Source of the DNA: JBMONI01 sp049324575
Lineage (GTDB): Bacteria > Omnitrophota > Omnitrophia > Omnitrophales > Aquincolibacteriaceae
Length of the DNA stretch: 64,000 nucleotides
NCBI GenBank assembly: GCA_049324575.1
Contig: JBMONI010000012.1
Coordinates: 1-64,000 of the forward strand
Direction of reading: 5' to 3'
Below are positions 39,116-48,580 of the stretch, in pieces. Below the pieces are notes generated by a model that was given only the letters and a program-made list of their open reading frames with translations, did not search any database and was not told the DNA's origin. A program made the position numbers and the translations under genes. Every line of letters begins with the position of its first letter. Within the stretch, counting starts at the first letter, position 1.

Positions 39116-40141
39116 TTAAAACACCATGGGCTGAACGGAAGGAACCGAAGGGGCTTTTTTCTTGAGAGGAAATAGCTGGGGGATGAGCGAATGGGAAGCG
39201 ATCTTTTGGAAGACAAGCTCCATCCCTTTTTTCGCAAGAAGAGAATGCGTATAGGCGGCCTCGGTATCCCGTCGGGCCATCTTCGCCATCACGAAGACCG
39301 GGAACCACTGAACGAAGTGAACCAGGTATTTTCCCAGCAGCATGAGCCGGATGGTCCATTCGCCGGTACGGCCGTAATATTTACGCGCGAAATAGATCTG
39401 GCTTTTGCGGTATTCGATCAGGACCCGGAGCAGATTGAGTTGCGCGGACTTGCCACCATAATGGAGCAGGCTCACCTGGTGGTAAAAGTGCACTTCGTAA
39501 CCGGCCTCCCAAATACGGCGGCAAAGATCGATGTCCTCGAAATACATAAAGAACCGTTCGTCAAAAAGGCCCGTTGCCTCAAGCGTTTCACGGCGCGTCA
39601 TCATACAGGAGCCCGAGATCCAATCCACCTCGCAAAGCGTCGCATGACGCTGGTCAAGAAAATCGCGGATCCACTGATCGTTCAGGGAAAGGCGGTAATG
39701 CCAAAGCCGCCGCACGAGCTCGGAGAAGAAGGTCGGGAATTTTCCGCAGGAAAGCTGAAAATTCTTCCGGCCGTCCATCTGGCGAGGCCCGATGGCCCCG
39801 ACCTTCGGATGGGTCTCCAGATACTCGATCATGGGACTGAAACAATCCTCTCCAAGGAGGGTGTCGCTGTTGAGGAAAACAAGATAACGGCCGCGGGCGT
39901 TGTAGACCGCAAGATTGTTCGCCTTCGCAAAACCCGTATTGGCCCCCATCTCGATAAAACGCAGGTTCGCGAAATCCCCGTTAAGCCGTTCCTGGAGATT
40001 CTCATCCGAGCCGTTATCCATCACCAGGACTTCAAACGGGCATGAAGGAGGAAAACGGTAAATGGACTCGATGCACTCGTAGGTCAGCTGGGGGGTATTG
40101 TAATTGACGATAATGATGCTGAGGTGCGGATGTGAATTCAT
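39116..40141 (-). CDS. Glycosyltransferase family 2, rhamnosyltransferase-like
   Basis: This 341-aa enzyme starts LSIIIVNYNTPQLTYECIESIYR. VLVMDNGSDEN, LVFLNSDTLL (metal-binding SDT), GSCMMTRRETLEATGLFDERFFMYFEDIDLCRRIWEAG (acceptor and catalytic region) are all present. The pattern is that of WbbL-like rhamnosyltransferases. It builds part of the surface glycan. Confidence 0.9.
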   Translation of the reverse strand: MNSHPHLSIIIVNYNTPQLTYECIESIYRFPPSCPFEVLVMDNGSDENLQERLNGDFANLRFIEMGANTGFAKANNLAVYNARGRYLVFLNSDTLLGEDCFSPMIEYLETHPKVGAIGPRQMDGRKNFQLSCGKFPTFFSELVRRLWHYRLSLNDQWIRDFLDQRHATLCEVDWISGSCMMTRRETLEATGLFDERFFMYFEDIDLCRRIWEAGYEVHFYHQVSLLHYGGKSAQLNLLRVLIEYRKSQIYFARKYYGRTGEWTIRLMLLGKYLVHFVQWFPVFVMAKMARRDTEAAYTHSLLAKKGMELVFQKIASHSLIPQLFPLKKKAPSVPSVQPMVF

Positions 40142-40290
40142 ATCGGATCGCTGGCCTTGATCGGCGGAAATAGCTTAGCTTTAAAAACGCCGGAAGTCCA
40201 TTCGAAGTTAAAAAAACCTGCCCAAACAGGCCGCGGCAAGTTATGATGCTGGGGATCATAAAAAGGGATCTTTATCCTAAAGGCCTTCGA

Positions 40291-41517
40291 ATGGCGTTCA
40301 AACCCAAGATCGATCTCGACCGTTGGAACTCAAACCTTCTGTGCGGTGTTCTCTGTTGTCTCCCCTTTTCAAAAACACTGGCCGAGATCGGGGTCACCGC
40401 CGTGATCATTTTATGGACCTTCCACAAAGTCCGGAGCCGGACATGGCCGGTTCGGATCCCGGGCTGGGCCCTCCCCCACGCTCTCTTCCTCGGAATCTGT
40501 TTGTTCTCGCTTTTCCAAGTCCCGGCATCCTCGTTAGGGACCGGCCTCCGAGGGCTCTTCAAATGGCTCGAATACCTGGCGGTTTTCTGGATCACGCTCG
40601 ACCTTGCGCAGACAAAGCAAAGCCGGGATTTCCTTATCCGGGGTTTCCTCATCTCGATGGCCGTGGTTTCTTTGAACGGCGCCTTGCAGATCTTCACGCA
40701 TCAGGATCTTATCCGTCACCGTGAACTCGAGCCGGGGCGGATCTTGCGCATTAAAAGCTGTTTTCCCGCTCCGAATATTTTCGCGGCCTTTTTGCTTTTC
40801 GCGATCCCTTTAGCCATTGAAGCTTTCCAAAGGACCGCAAGAGGGACAAAGAGAAAAATGTTTTACGGTGCCGGCGCGGTCCTCTTTGGCGTCATGCTGA
40901 TCTCGACTTTTTCGCGGGGCGCGCTAATCGCCCTGGCCCTGGCCGGAGGATTATCGATGCTGATCGGCCGGAAATGGAAGGCCTTTGCGGTTGCCGCGGC
41001 GCTGCTCGCGGCGATCCTGGCCGTTCCTGTTTTTCAGCAGAATTTCTTGGGAAGCCTCACCGAGAAGGATATGAGCGTGCGGGAAAGAAGAACGGCATGG
41101 AAAGTGGCGGGACGCATGATCGAAAAACATCCGTGGACCGGCATCGGGATCAATCTGTTCAATACGCGGTATGATGATTTTCGAGGTCCAAACCAGAAAT
41201 ACCGCGGCTATGCCCACAACAGCTATCTTCAACTCACCGCAGAAACAGGAATCCCGGGACTTTTATGTTTTATCCTGCCTTTTTTTCTCTATTTTTTGCG
41301 CCGGGGCTTCCGGCCGGGAGCCCCTCTGGAGCTTTTCAGCGAAAAGACCGCTCTTGAGATCGCCCTGCTGGCTTTTCTGATCCAGGCGGCCGGGGACAAT
41401 CATTTCTTCGGGCTCGAGACCTCTCTTCTCTTCTGGATCTTCTGGGCCCTTCTCTTATCGCTCGCAGGAATCCAAGCCGGTCGAAATTCAGGGGCCGAGA
41501 AATTCTCGTCGGTCTAA
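40291..41517 (+). CDS. O-antigen ligase family protein
   Basis: This 408-aa polytopic protein has about ten membrane helices and a large external loop. LISTFSRGALIALALAGGLSML and HPWTGIGINLFNTRYDDFRG...YRGYAHNSYLQLTAETGIPGLLCFILPFFLYFLRRG are the Wzy_C/WaaL signature (the HNSYL His-Asn and an Arg in FSRG). These enzymes transfer polysaccharide from lipid carrier to lipid A or to a protein. Alternatively it is a Wzy-type polymerase. The ATG at 40291 has AAGG upstream; an ATG at 40243 is possible. Confidence 0.85.
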   Translation: MAFKPKIDLDRWNSNLLCGVLCCLPFSKTLAEIGVTAVIILWTFHKVRSRTWPVRIPGWALPHALFLGICLFSLFQVPASSLGTGLRGLFKWLEYLAVFWITLDLAQTKQSRDFLIRGFLISMAVVSLNGALQIFTHQDLIRHRELEPGRILRIKSCFPAPNIFAAFLLFAIPLAIEAFQRTARGTKRKMFYGAGAVLFGVMLISTFSRGALIALALAGGLSMLIGRKWKAFAVAAALLAAILAVPVFQQNFLGSLTEKDMSVRERRTAWKVAGRMIEKHPWTGIGINLFNTRYDDFRGPNQKYRGYAHNSYLQLTAETGIPGLLCFILPFFLYFLRRGFRPGAPLELFSEKTALEIALLAFLIQAAGDNHFFGLETSLLFWIFWALLLSLAGIQAGRNSGAEKFSSV

Positions 41518-41858
41518 GCGACCTTAAAAGAAGCCTCTTTCGTTCCCCCAAGACTGCATTCGGCCTTCAGCGTGATCTCATCCCCGGAATTGACGGCCTC
41601 GAACGGGAGATTATATTGCTCGAAAAGCCCGTCGGTCTGTTCGGTCAGCGTTTCGTTCGCGACCTCTTCTCCGTTCAGCATGACGGTGATCGTCCGGATA
41701 TAGTGGGCCTTCGGGTCCGGGACCTGGTGAAAGATCTTGGCCACCAGCGTCTGTGTTTTCGTATCAAAAGCCAGTTCAATCTCCTCCGCCGGATGCGCAA
41801 AAACAGCGGGCGCTCCCACGATCATCAGAACCGCGATCATTGCTGCAATGGGTTTCAT
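41514..41858 (-). CDS. Exported small beta-sandwich protein
   Basis: This 114-aa protein has a signal peptide (MKPIAAMIAVLMIVGAPAVFA). The mature part HPAEEIELAFDTKTQTLVAKIFHQVPDPKAHYIRTITVMLNGEEVANETL is Ig-like. It vaguely recalls the desulfoferrodoxin C-terminal domain (the HxVxxPxxHYI pattern), but the Cys/His iron site is incomplete. Function unknown. It overlaps the end of the O-antigen ligase gene by 4 bp. Confidence 0.6.
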   Translation of the reverse strand: MKPIAAMIAVLMIVGAPAVFAHPAEEIELAFDTKTQTLVAKIFHQVPDPKAHYIRTITVMLNGEEVANETLTEQTDGLFEQYNLPFEAVNSGDEITLKAECSLGGTKEASFKVA

Positions 41859-41874
41859 CTTTTTTCCTCGCGAT

Positions 41875-41915
41875 CAAAAAAAACAGGGACGGCCCATTTT
41901 ACGGACCGCCCCTGT
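41875..41915 (-). terminator. Rho-independent terminator of the AsmA-like gene
   Basis: ACAGGG-a-CGG and CCG-c-CCCTGT pair around CCCATTTTACGGA (41883-41915). On the minus strand a run of eight Ts follows. Confidence 0.85.
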
Positions 41916-41932
41916 CGTTGATTTGAAAAAAA

Positions 41933-42805
41933 TTATTCGCTTTTCTTCCCGAAAGGAAGGGCGATCTTTTCTTTCAGCGAGCTGACGGCCTCCCCGGCTT
42001 TTTCGGTCACGCCGGCCGCAGCCTCCTGTAACTCCGTCCCCGCCCCGGAAACCACTTCTCCTGCCTGGGCTTTGACATCCCCCGCCAAAACACCGGCCTG
42101 CTGCTGGACCTGGGCGCTCACCGCGGTGGCCGATCCTGCAAGCGTATCGGAAACTTGCGAAGCGAACCCGGAAACATCAAAGTTCACGAGTTGTCCGATA
42201 ACCGTCCCTGAAAGGGCTTTGACAAGAATGATCTTCGAAAGATCATTGATGTCCTTGATGTCCGTGAATTGCTCATTGAGATTGATGGCGAACTCTTTCA
42301 CGACAGGCTTTTCTCCTAGCGAATAATCCTTATAAACAACCTTGCCGATCTTGAGCTCGAGAAAATCAATCGAGACCTGCGGCGCCGGAGCAGGCTTTTT
42401 TTCTGCCGCCGGAGCGGGCTTTTTGCTTTCTGAAACCGCTTTTAAGGCATCCAAATTCAGTTTGCCATCCTTATTCTTGATCACATTGAATTGATCGAGA
42501 TGGATCATGATCGCTTCGATATGGGTCTTTCCTTTAAAGACCGCCGGCAGGTCGAAATCCAGATAGATCTTCGGCATATCCAGCATGGTCGGATCTTCGA
42601 AATCCTTGGGGTTTGAAAGCTCCAAACGCTCGATGTCGATCTTGGTGTTCCAAAGGTCGAGTTTCAGCACACCGATCCCGAGCGGTAAACCCGTAGCGAT
42701 CTCCGTCCCTTTTTCGATCGCCGCTTTCACGATCACGTCTTTGGCCAGAACAAAAACAACAAGGATCACTATGAGAAGAAGGAACAAATTTCTCAAGAAC
42801 TTCAT
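41933..42805 (-). CDS. AsmA-like envelope protein
   Basis: This 290-aa protein has one N-terminal membrane helix (NLFLLLIVILVVFVLAKDVI). An AsmA-type beta region follows (VIVKAAIEKGTEIATGLPLGIGVLKLDLWNTKIDIERLELSNPKDF ... MIHLDQFNVIKNKDGKLNLDALK). An amphipathic tail of Ala/Gln-rich repeats (VSAQVQQQAGVLAGDVKAQAGEVVSG) ends the protein. AsmA-type proteins help lipid transport or outer-membrane assembly. The ATG at 42805 begins the membrane helix; GGAAG is upstream. Confidence 0.8.
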   Translation of the reverse strand: MKFLRNLFLLLIVILVVFVLAKDVIVKAAIEKGTEIATGLPLGIGVLKLDLWNTKIDIERLELSNPKDFEDPTMLDMPKIYLDFDLPAVFKGKTHIEAIMIHLDQFNVIKNKDGKLNLDALKAVSESKKPAPAAEKKPAPAPQVSIDFLELKIGKVVYKDYSLGEKPVVKEFAINLNEQFTDIKDINDLSKIILVKALSGTVIGQLVNFDVSGFASQVSDTLAGSATAVSAQVQQQAGVLAGDVKAQAGEVVSGAGTELQEAAAGVTEKAGEAVSSLKEKIALPFGKKSE

Positions 42806-42879
42806 AGAGCTAACTTCCTTTCTTCGGGGGTTCATATTGCAACTCCCCCGCCGGTGCGATAGACTTGGTTTCCCGGCCC

Positions 42880-42909
42880 TTGGAAGGCCTGAAATTAGAC
42901 AATTATTAT
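42880..42909 (+). promoter_or_regulatory. Promoter of the helicase gene
   Basis: TTGGAA (42880-42885), 18 bp, TATTAT (42904-42909), about 24 bp before the ATG at 42933. Confidence 0.45.
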
Positions 42910-42932
42910 ATTACGGAGTTCAAAAGAAACCA

Positions 42933-44876
42933 ATGAAATTAGACCCTTTTCAGGAACAAGCCATCGCTTCCGTCCAGGCGGGCCATTCCGTCCTAGTCGC
43001 AGCCCCTACGGGGGCAGGGAAAACCCTGATTGCCGAACACGCGATCCGGAAGGCGATGGAAAAAGGCGAACGCGTGATCTATACCGCGCCGATCAAAGCC
43101 CTGAGCAATCAGAAATTCCGCGATTTCCGCGCCCTTTACGGAGACGCTTCGGTCGGAATCCTTACAGGCGATGTCTCCATTGAGCCGGACGCGCCGATCC
43201 TCATCATGACGACCGAGATCTACCGGAATTCCCTTTTCGAAGATTCGATCCGCATCCGGGAGACGGGTTGCGTGATCTTCGACGAAATCCACTATCTGGA
43301 TGATCCCGAGCGCGGCACGGTCTGGGAAGAAGCGATCCTTTTCACTCCCGCCGAGATCCGCATCCTGGCCTTGAGCGCGACAGTTCCCAATGTGGAGGCC
43401 CTGGCTTCATGGATGCGCTCGATCCACCACCGCACCATCGACGTCATCCGCGAAGAACGCCGCCCGGTCCCGCTCCATTTCTTTTTCCAAAGTCAGGGGC
43501 GTCTGATCCCGGACATGAAAAGACTCCGGCAGGAGGGTTATCTTAACCGCGTGAACTGGCGGCTGACCCCGCGCGAGAAACGCCAGTACCGGCTGAACCC
43601 GCTTCGCGCGCGGCCCAACCGGCTCGACCCCTTGCTATCGCACCTTGTCGAAAAAAACCGCTTGCCCGCTATCTATTTCGCTTTCGGCCGGCGCCGGACC
43701 GAGACCCTTGCCTGGGAAGCCATGCGTTTCGACTTTCTCTCCGCCGAAGAACGGGAGATCGTGCGGGCGGAATACCAGGATCTTCTCGACCGTTATGACC
43801 TTGCCGCAGAACGTTCAGCGCTCGAGATGAAGGACCTGATCGAACGGGGCATCGCCTATCACCATGCCGGCATGCTTCCGACCCTCAAAGAAGCGATCGA
43901 ACAACTTTTCACGCGGCGGCGGATCCAATTGATCTTCACGACGGAGACCTTCGCGCTCGGCATCAATATGCCGGCCCGGAGCGTGGTCTTCGATGAGCTT
44001 TCCAAGTTCTACGGCACCGGTTTCCGCAATCTCACGAACCGGGATTTTTATCAGATGGCCGGCCGTGCCGGACGGCGCGGAATGGACGCCGAAGGGTTCG
44101 TCTATGTCCGCGTGAACCCCCATGATATCGCCTTCCCCGAGGTGGAGCGGATCCTTTACGGAAGACCGGAACCCATCCGCAGCCAGCTGAACACCGCCTA
44201 TGCCACGCTTCTTAACCTCTACCGGGCGCGGGGTTCGGCGCTTTTCGATCTTTATCCGAAAACTTTCCACGCCTATCAATCCCACGCAAAACATCGGGAA
44301 GACGGCTCCGGTCTGATGCGCAGAAAATTCGAGATGCTCGAACGGCTGGGCTATCTCGATGCGCGCGGCCTCACCTCCAAGGGCGATTTTGCTTCTTCCC
44401 TGTTCGGTTACGAGCTTTTTATGGGAGAGTTGTATGGCGGCGGCGCCTTCGAGGATCTGAACGAGGTCAAACTGAACATCCTCCTCTCGGGACTGATCTT
44501 TGAACCGCGCAAAGGAGATTCCCTGCCCCGGCTTTCCGACTCTCATCGTAAACTTCAGCGCATGGCCGAGCATTATGCCCAGGCCATCCATCGGCAGGAG
44601 TCGAAATTCCGGATCGCTCCCTACACGAAATTCCCTCACTTTCATCTTGCCCCGGCCGTCGAAGCCTGGACCGAGAATGCCTCTTTCGACAAGCTCTTCA
44701 AAGTGGCGACGGTCGATGAAGGCGAGATCGTCCGCCATTTCCGCATGATCATCCAGCTTTTGCGCGAACTCACCCACGCAAGGCATGTTTCAGAAAAATT
44801 GCGGAAGACCGCCGCGGAAGCCCGGCGGCGGATCGACCGGGATGTCGTGGACGCCGAAAAACAGCTGCGCGTGTGA
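42933..44876 (+). CDS. Ski2-like DEAD/DEAH-box helicase
   Basis: This 647-aa SF2 helicase has motif I APTGAGKT (24-31), motif II DEIH (117-120), motif III LSATVPN and motif VI YQMAGRAGRRGMDAEGFVYVRV. The second half has IERGIAYHHAGMLPTLKEAIEQLFTRRRIQLIFTTETFALGINMPARSVVF. These resemble Ski2/Mtr4-type RNA helicases or bacterial HelY. A C-terminal helical region follows. It probably unwinds RNA. A longer frame upstream has no ribosome site. Confidence 0.9.
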   Translation: MKLDPFQEQAIASVQAGHSVLVAAPTGAGKTLIAEHAIRKAMEKGERVIYTAPIKALSNQKFRDFRALYGDASVGILTGDVSIEPDAPILIMTTEIYRNSLFEDSIRIRETGCVIFDEIHYLDDPERGTVWEEAILFTPAEIRILALSATVPNVEALASWMRSIHHRTIDVIREERRPVPLHFFFQSQGRLIPDMKRLRQEGYLNRVNWRLTPREKRQYRLNPLRARPNRLDPLLSHLVEKNRLPAIYFAFGRRRTETLAWEAMRFDFLSAEEREIVRAEYQDLLDRYDLAAERSALEMKDLIERGIAYHHAGMLPTLKEAIEQLFTRRRIQLIFTTETFALGINMPARSVVFDELSKFYGTGFRNLTNRDFYQMAGRAGRRGMDAEGFVYVRVNPHDIAFPEVERILYGRPEPIRSQLNTAYATLLNLYRARGSALFDLYPKTFHAYQSHAKHREDGSGLMRRKFEMLERLGYLDARGLTSKGDFASSLFGYELFMGELYGGGAFEDLNEVKLNILLSGLIFEPRKGDSLPRLSDSHRKLQRMAEHYAQAIHRQESKFRIAPYTKFPHFHLAPAVEAWTENASFDKLFKVATVDEGEIVRHFRMIIQLLRELTHARHVSEKLRKTAAEARRRIDRDVVDAEKQLRV

Positions 44877-44913
44877 ACCGGCCCGCCCTCCAGGCCCTTT
44901 GCTAGAAGAAGCC

Positions 44914-44976
44914 GTAGGGCACATCAAAGCAGGGCACATCAAAGTAGGGCACACTTAAGTGTGCCCTGCTTTAACA
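44914..44976. repeat. Tandem 15-bp repeats ending in a bidirectional hairpin
   Basis: Units AGGGCACATCAAAGC (44916-44930) and AGGGCACATCAAAGT (44931-44945) are followed by AGGGCACACTTAAGT. The perfect 22-bp palindrome AGGGCACACTT/AAGTGTGCCCT (44946-44967) lies between the convergent helicase and GH57-like genes. It is followed by TGCTTT on the plus strand. Confidence 0.75.
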
Positions 44977-45030
44977 TATCCCACCTTAACGTGTCCTGCC
45001 TTACTGCGCCTTCCCTGGACACATCGGGCT

Positions 45031-47586
45031 CTAGGTGTTGGGCTGGGGAGAAGAAGGTTCCGGCGGGACTTTTTTCTGCAAAGCATCGAGAAAATAGTGC
45101 GGATTGATGTAGAGATCTTTCAAGAGGATCGTAAAAGCCCCGGCATGACGGGCCAATTCCTCCGGGATCTTTTCCGGGTCCGCTTTCAGTTTTTTGAGAT
45201 AGAAGAACAGATGGTTCTGCGCTTCGGTCAGATTGAGGAAGATCCCCATCCGGCGCGCGAGACGCACCAGGTTCGTCGCCTGACGAATCAGCTCCGGATG
45301 CGCGCTTTCCATGAGCCGTTTCGTGCTGAAATGGAGGGCCCGGCTCAGAAAAGCGGCGGCTTCTTTTTTGTCGATCTCGAATTCGAAGGCTTTGGCCTCG
45401 GCCAGGATCCGCTCTACCGGCGCCGATTTTTTCAGATCGAAATTCACGGCTTCCAGTTCACGCAGGGCCTCCATGAGCTTGATCTCAAGGATATGAGCCG
45501 TCGCCTCCTGCAGAGGTTCCGGGATCTTCAGGTTGAGCGACCGGTAGATCTCGTTCATCCGGCGGCTGTCCTCATAGAGGTCGTGATACATGCCGGTGAT
45601 CTTCTCGATCATGTCCTCGGCCAGTACCGCGACCGTTTTAAGCCGCGGCTCGACCGGAAGGTCCTTGAGCGCATAGTAGCGCTCGCCGAAGATCTCGTCG
45701 ATCCGGCGCATGATCTCCACGATATGCGAACTATAGAGCATCTCGAACAGTTCTTTTTCGACCGCCTGGAACTCCTTGATGCCCCGGTCCGAGATGATCG
45801 AGCAACGGAAGTCATAGGGACCTAGCTGGACCGCTGCATAAGCGAATTCGCGCTCTTCGAACGTGATCTGGGACCTGAGACGCACACGCCCCGTATGCAG
45901 TTTGATGTCCGAAAAATTCTCTTTGCGCGCGGAGAGCACATGAAGGGTGTAGCAATAGAGATCATGCGTTTTTAGCGCGCTCCGCTTGTCGTCAAGCAGG
46001 ACCATGATAGCGAAATAATTCACCAGGTGATCCCAATCCATCACTTTCGGGCGGACAAGTTTTTCATAGACCCCGCGGCCGTCCCCATAGCGGGGCACAT
46101 TGCTTTTCGCAAGCTCGAGCCGGTTCAGGAACTCGTTCTCAAGCGAAGTCCCGGTCACTTCGGCCGCAAGCTCGATCGCGCGTGCGGCATAAGTGATCGT
46201 CTGGACGGTCTCGATCCCGGAAAGTTCGGTGAAAAACCATCCGCAGCTCGTATACATGAGCATCCCATTGCGCTGCATTTCAAGGAGCTTGAGCGCGCGG
46301 ACTTTTTCTTCCGGCTTCATTTCGTGATGGGCCTGCTTCTCAAAAAAGACACGCGCATGCTCTTCCGAGCGATCGAGGATCACGGCCGCGTAAGCGTTCC
46401 GGGCAACGGCCACGTCACGAAAATATTCCTGCCCGAGATACTCGTAGACCTTCCAGAGTTCGTCCCGAAGCCAGTCGAAAGCCTCGCGAAGCGGCTTGCG
46501 CCAATGCTGATGCCATTCGGCGGGGCCGCCGCCCCGGCAGCCACAATGCTCGCGCCAGCGGTCGACCCCGTGCGGACAGCTCCAGGAGGTCCCTTCGCCG
46601 TTCTTGCCTTCCTTGAGACGGACCTCGTTTCGCGGGGGATTTTTTTCGAGGAATTCCCCGTAATTCATAAAGTGATACCCGTGGAGCGGCGCTTCGGCAT
46701 TCATCAGGTAAGCGAAAACGCGTTCGCCGAAAGGCTTGTGATGCCCGTAGGTCTCTCCGTCGGTCGCGATATGGATCAATGCCGTTTCATCGCCTCCCGG
46801 GACGCCGACCCCGTTGATTTTGGCTATGAATTTTTTGGAATCAAAAAGAAGGTCTTCGAAACCCACCGCGCGGGAAATGGGCCCGTCATAAAAGAAAACA
46901 TCGATGAACCGGTCCGGGAACCGCTTGAGAAAACAGCGGTAAGCCTTTTTGGGATCAATCTGGCCCGCGCTCACATCCTGCCAGCCTTCTTCGCCCGGAA
47001 GCCTGCCTTGATCCCCAAGCGGGCGGACTTTCTCGGCCTGATGCGGCTCCAAGATGACGAACCGTATTTTCTGCTCGACCAGCACTTCGAGGGTCTCCTC
47101 ATTGCAAGCGGTCTCGGGAAGCCACATCCCTTCCGGTTCGCGGCCGAAATGGAATTTGAAATCCTCGATCCCCCACAGCACCTGCGTCTCCTTATCCCGC
47201 CGGTTCGCGAGCGGCATGATCATGTGATTGTAGACCTGCGCAAGCGCATTGCCGTGGCCGCCGTGTCTCTTGCGGCTCTTCTTGTCCGCATCGAGAACAA
47301 GCCGGTAGACGTTTTTATGGGTTTTGGCAAGCCAGGAAAAAAGGGTCGGTCCGAAGTTGAAGCTCATGAGCTCGAAGTTATTGACGATATCCGCAATGCG
47401 CCCGTGCGAATCCGTGACCCGCGCCAGCGTATTCGACGCATAACACTCCGTGCAGATCCGCTCGTTCCAGTCATGGAAGGGAAAAGCGCTTTCCTGGAGC
47501 TCGATCTCTTCGATCCACGGGTTCTCACGCGGCGGCTGGTAAAAATGGCCGTGGATGCAGAGGTTTCTTTTCTTATCGCTCGTCAT
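45031..47586 (-). CDS. GH57-like protein with DUF3536
   Basis: This 851-aa protein starts with CIHGHFYQPPRENPWIEEIE, a GH57-type first motif (the H-G-H pair). It then has NFELMSFNFGPTLFSWL, GMWLPETACNEETLEVL (GH57 nucleophile-Glu block) and IHIATDGETYGHHKPFGERV (catalytic Asp block, TDGETYGHH). The C-terminal half is DUF3536. GH57 enzymes act on alpha-glucans, so glycogen-type glucan branching or cleavage is plausible. Its ATG overlaps the upstream gene by 14 bp. Confidence 0.9.
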   Translation of the reverse strand: MTSDKKRNLCIHGHFYQPPRENPWIEEIELQESAFPFHDWNERICTECYASNTLARVTDSHGRIADIVNNFELMSFNFGPTLFSWLAKTHKNVYRLVLDADKKSRKRHGGHGNALAQVYNHMIMPLANRRDKETQVLWGIEDFKFHFGREPEGMWLPETACNEETLEVLVEQKIRFVILEPHQAEKVRPLGDQGRLPGEEGWQDVSAGQIDPKKAYRCFLKRFPDRFIDVFFYDGPISRAVGFEDLLFDSKKFIAKINGVGVPGGDETALIHIATDGETYGHHKPFGERVFAYLMNAEAPLHGYHFMNYGEFLEKNPPRNEVRLKEGKNGEGTSWSCPHGVDRWREHCGCRGGGPAEWHQHWRKPLREAFDWLRDELWKVYEYLGQEYFRDVAVARNAYAAVILDRSEEHARVFFEKQAHHEMKPEEKVRALKLLEMQRNGMLMYTSCGWFFTELSGIETVQTITYAARAIELAAEVTGTSLENEFLNRLELAKSNVPRYGDGRGVYEKLVRPKVMDWDHLVNYFAIMVLLDDKRSALKTHDLYCYTLHVLSARKENFSDIKLHTGRVRLRSQITFEEREFAYAAVQLGPYDFRCSIISDRGIKEFQAVEKELFEMLYSSHIVEIMRRIDEIFGERYYALKDLPVEPRLKTVAVLAEDMIEKITGMYHDLYEDSRRMNEIYRSLNLKIPEPLQEATAHILEIKLMEALRELEAVNFDLKKSAPVERILAEAKAFEFEIDKKEAAAFLSRALHFSTKRLMESAHPELIRQATNLVRLARRMGIFLNLTEAQNHLFFYLKKLKADPEKIPEELARHAGAFTILLKDLYINPHYFLDALQKKVPPEPSSPQPNT

Positions 47587-47998
47587 GGGGCTGGACTTTG
47601 GGGGCCTGCATCACCGAGAAGGTCTTTTGCCCGAAAATGCGGTCGTTGGCGAAGATCCGGAACTCGAACTCTCCGGGATGCGAGAACTTGAGGCCTTTCA
47701 GGTTGAACACGAGTTCATGGGCCATGAGCGGATTGGAGATCGCGATCTCGCGGGGGATCTCTCCGCGACCGATCACGGAGTTATCCTGAAGATCAACAAG
47801 CTCGAGACGGAAGCGGTACGCGCCCTGGCCTTCGGTCAGTTTGATATAAACGCAAAGCGAATGATGCACGCACGGGAACCGGACCGCATTGATGTTCTCG
47901 AAAACGCCGATCAGGCTTTTCTTGTTGGTCCCCTGCTCGGTAAGGACATAATCGCAGATTAACATCGCGTTGGCTTTCGGAATGGGCGTTGCGCTCAT
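47573..47998 (-). CDS. DUF6941 family protein
   Basis: This 141-aa beta-rich protein begins AMLICDYVLTEQGTNKKSLIGVFENINA, the typical DUF6941 start. The end has HPGEFEFRIFANDRIFGQKTFSV. Family members are widespread in Planctomycetota and relatives; their function is unknown. It is located between the NUDIX gene and the GH57-like gene in one operon. Confidence 0.8.
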   Translation of the reverse strand: MSATPIPKANAMLICDYVLTEQGTNKKSLIGVFENINAVRFPCVHHSLCVYIKLTEGQGAYRFRLELVDLQDNSVIGRGEIPREIAISNPLMAHELVFNLKGLKFSHPGEFEFRIFANDRIFGQKTFSVMQAPKVQPHDER

Positions 47999-48013
47999 GC
48001 GATCCGGGGCCTC

Positions 48014-48559
48014 CTAGAACAATTCGTTATGATACTTCAAAATATAAAGTCCGGCATAGATTTTCGGATCGATATAAAACCCCTCGGCCCGTCTCGCCTT
48101 GAGCCATGCATGGATCCCTGAAAGCGGGACCGTATGCACACGGATATCTTCCATCGCGTCCCCGCCGCCAAGCCCTACCTTCTTCAGCCCCATGGCGCGG
48201 TACAACACAATGATGTCCGCCAAAGACGCGCAGGAAGCGGGCCCTTCGCCGAGGCGTTCCATTTTCCCGGCCTCATAGCCCGTCTCTTCGAAAAATTCCC
48301 TGCGGGCCGCGTCTTCCATGGTTTCGTCCGGAAGATGCGCCAGATCGTTCACCAGGCCCGCGGGAAATTCGATCACGTGCTTGCCGACCGGTGGACGATA
48401 CTGCTCCACCAGAACAACCTCGTTCTGGTCCGTCACGCCGAGGATCGCGACCACCCCGTCGCAGTTCTTCCTTTCGAGATATTCCCAGCCGTCCACGGAA
48501 ACAAAACGGCGGTATTTGCCTTCCATCAAAAGAACTTTTTCCCCTTTTTTCTTCCCCAT
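48014..48559 (-). CDS. NUDIX hydrolase, ADP-ribose pyrophosphatase-like
   Basis: This 181-aa enzyme has the Nudix helix AGLVNDLAHLPDETMEDAARREFFEETGYEA, with the REFFEETGY core. Upstream VVLVEQYRPPVGKHVIEFPAG is typical of ADP-ribose/nucleoside diphosphate-linked pyrophosphatases. It probably cleans up nucleotide sugars or ADP-ribose. It ends 15 bp before the DUF6941 gene. Confidence 0.9.
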   Translation of the reverse strand: MGKKKGEKVLLMEGKYRRFVSVDGWEYLERKNCDGVVAILGVTDQNEVVLVEQYRPPVGKHVIEFPAGLVNDLAHLPDETMEDAARREFFEETGYEAGKMERLGEGPASCASLADIIVLYRAMGLKKVGLGGGDAMEDIRVHTVPLSGIHAWLKARRAEGFYIDPKIYAGLYILKYHNELF

Positions 48560-48580
48560 GGCCTAAGTCTTTCTCCGTTT

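Noticed and set aside
42585..42932. N-terminal extension of the helicase
   Set aside because: It overlaps the AsmA-like gene on the other strand and the predicted promoter; the helicase domain starts at 42933 with MKLDPFQEQA.
43815..44786. Reverse-strand gene within the helicase
   Set aside because: It is a shadow frame without a ribosome site or recognisable domain; the forward helicase motifs cover the region.
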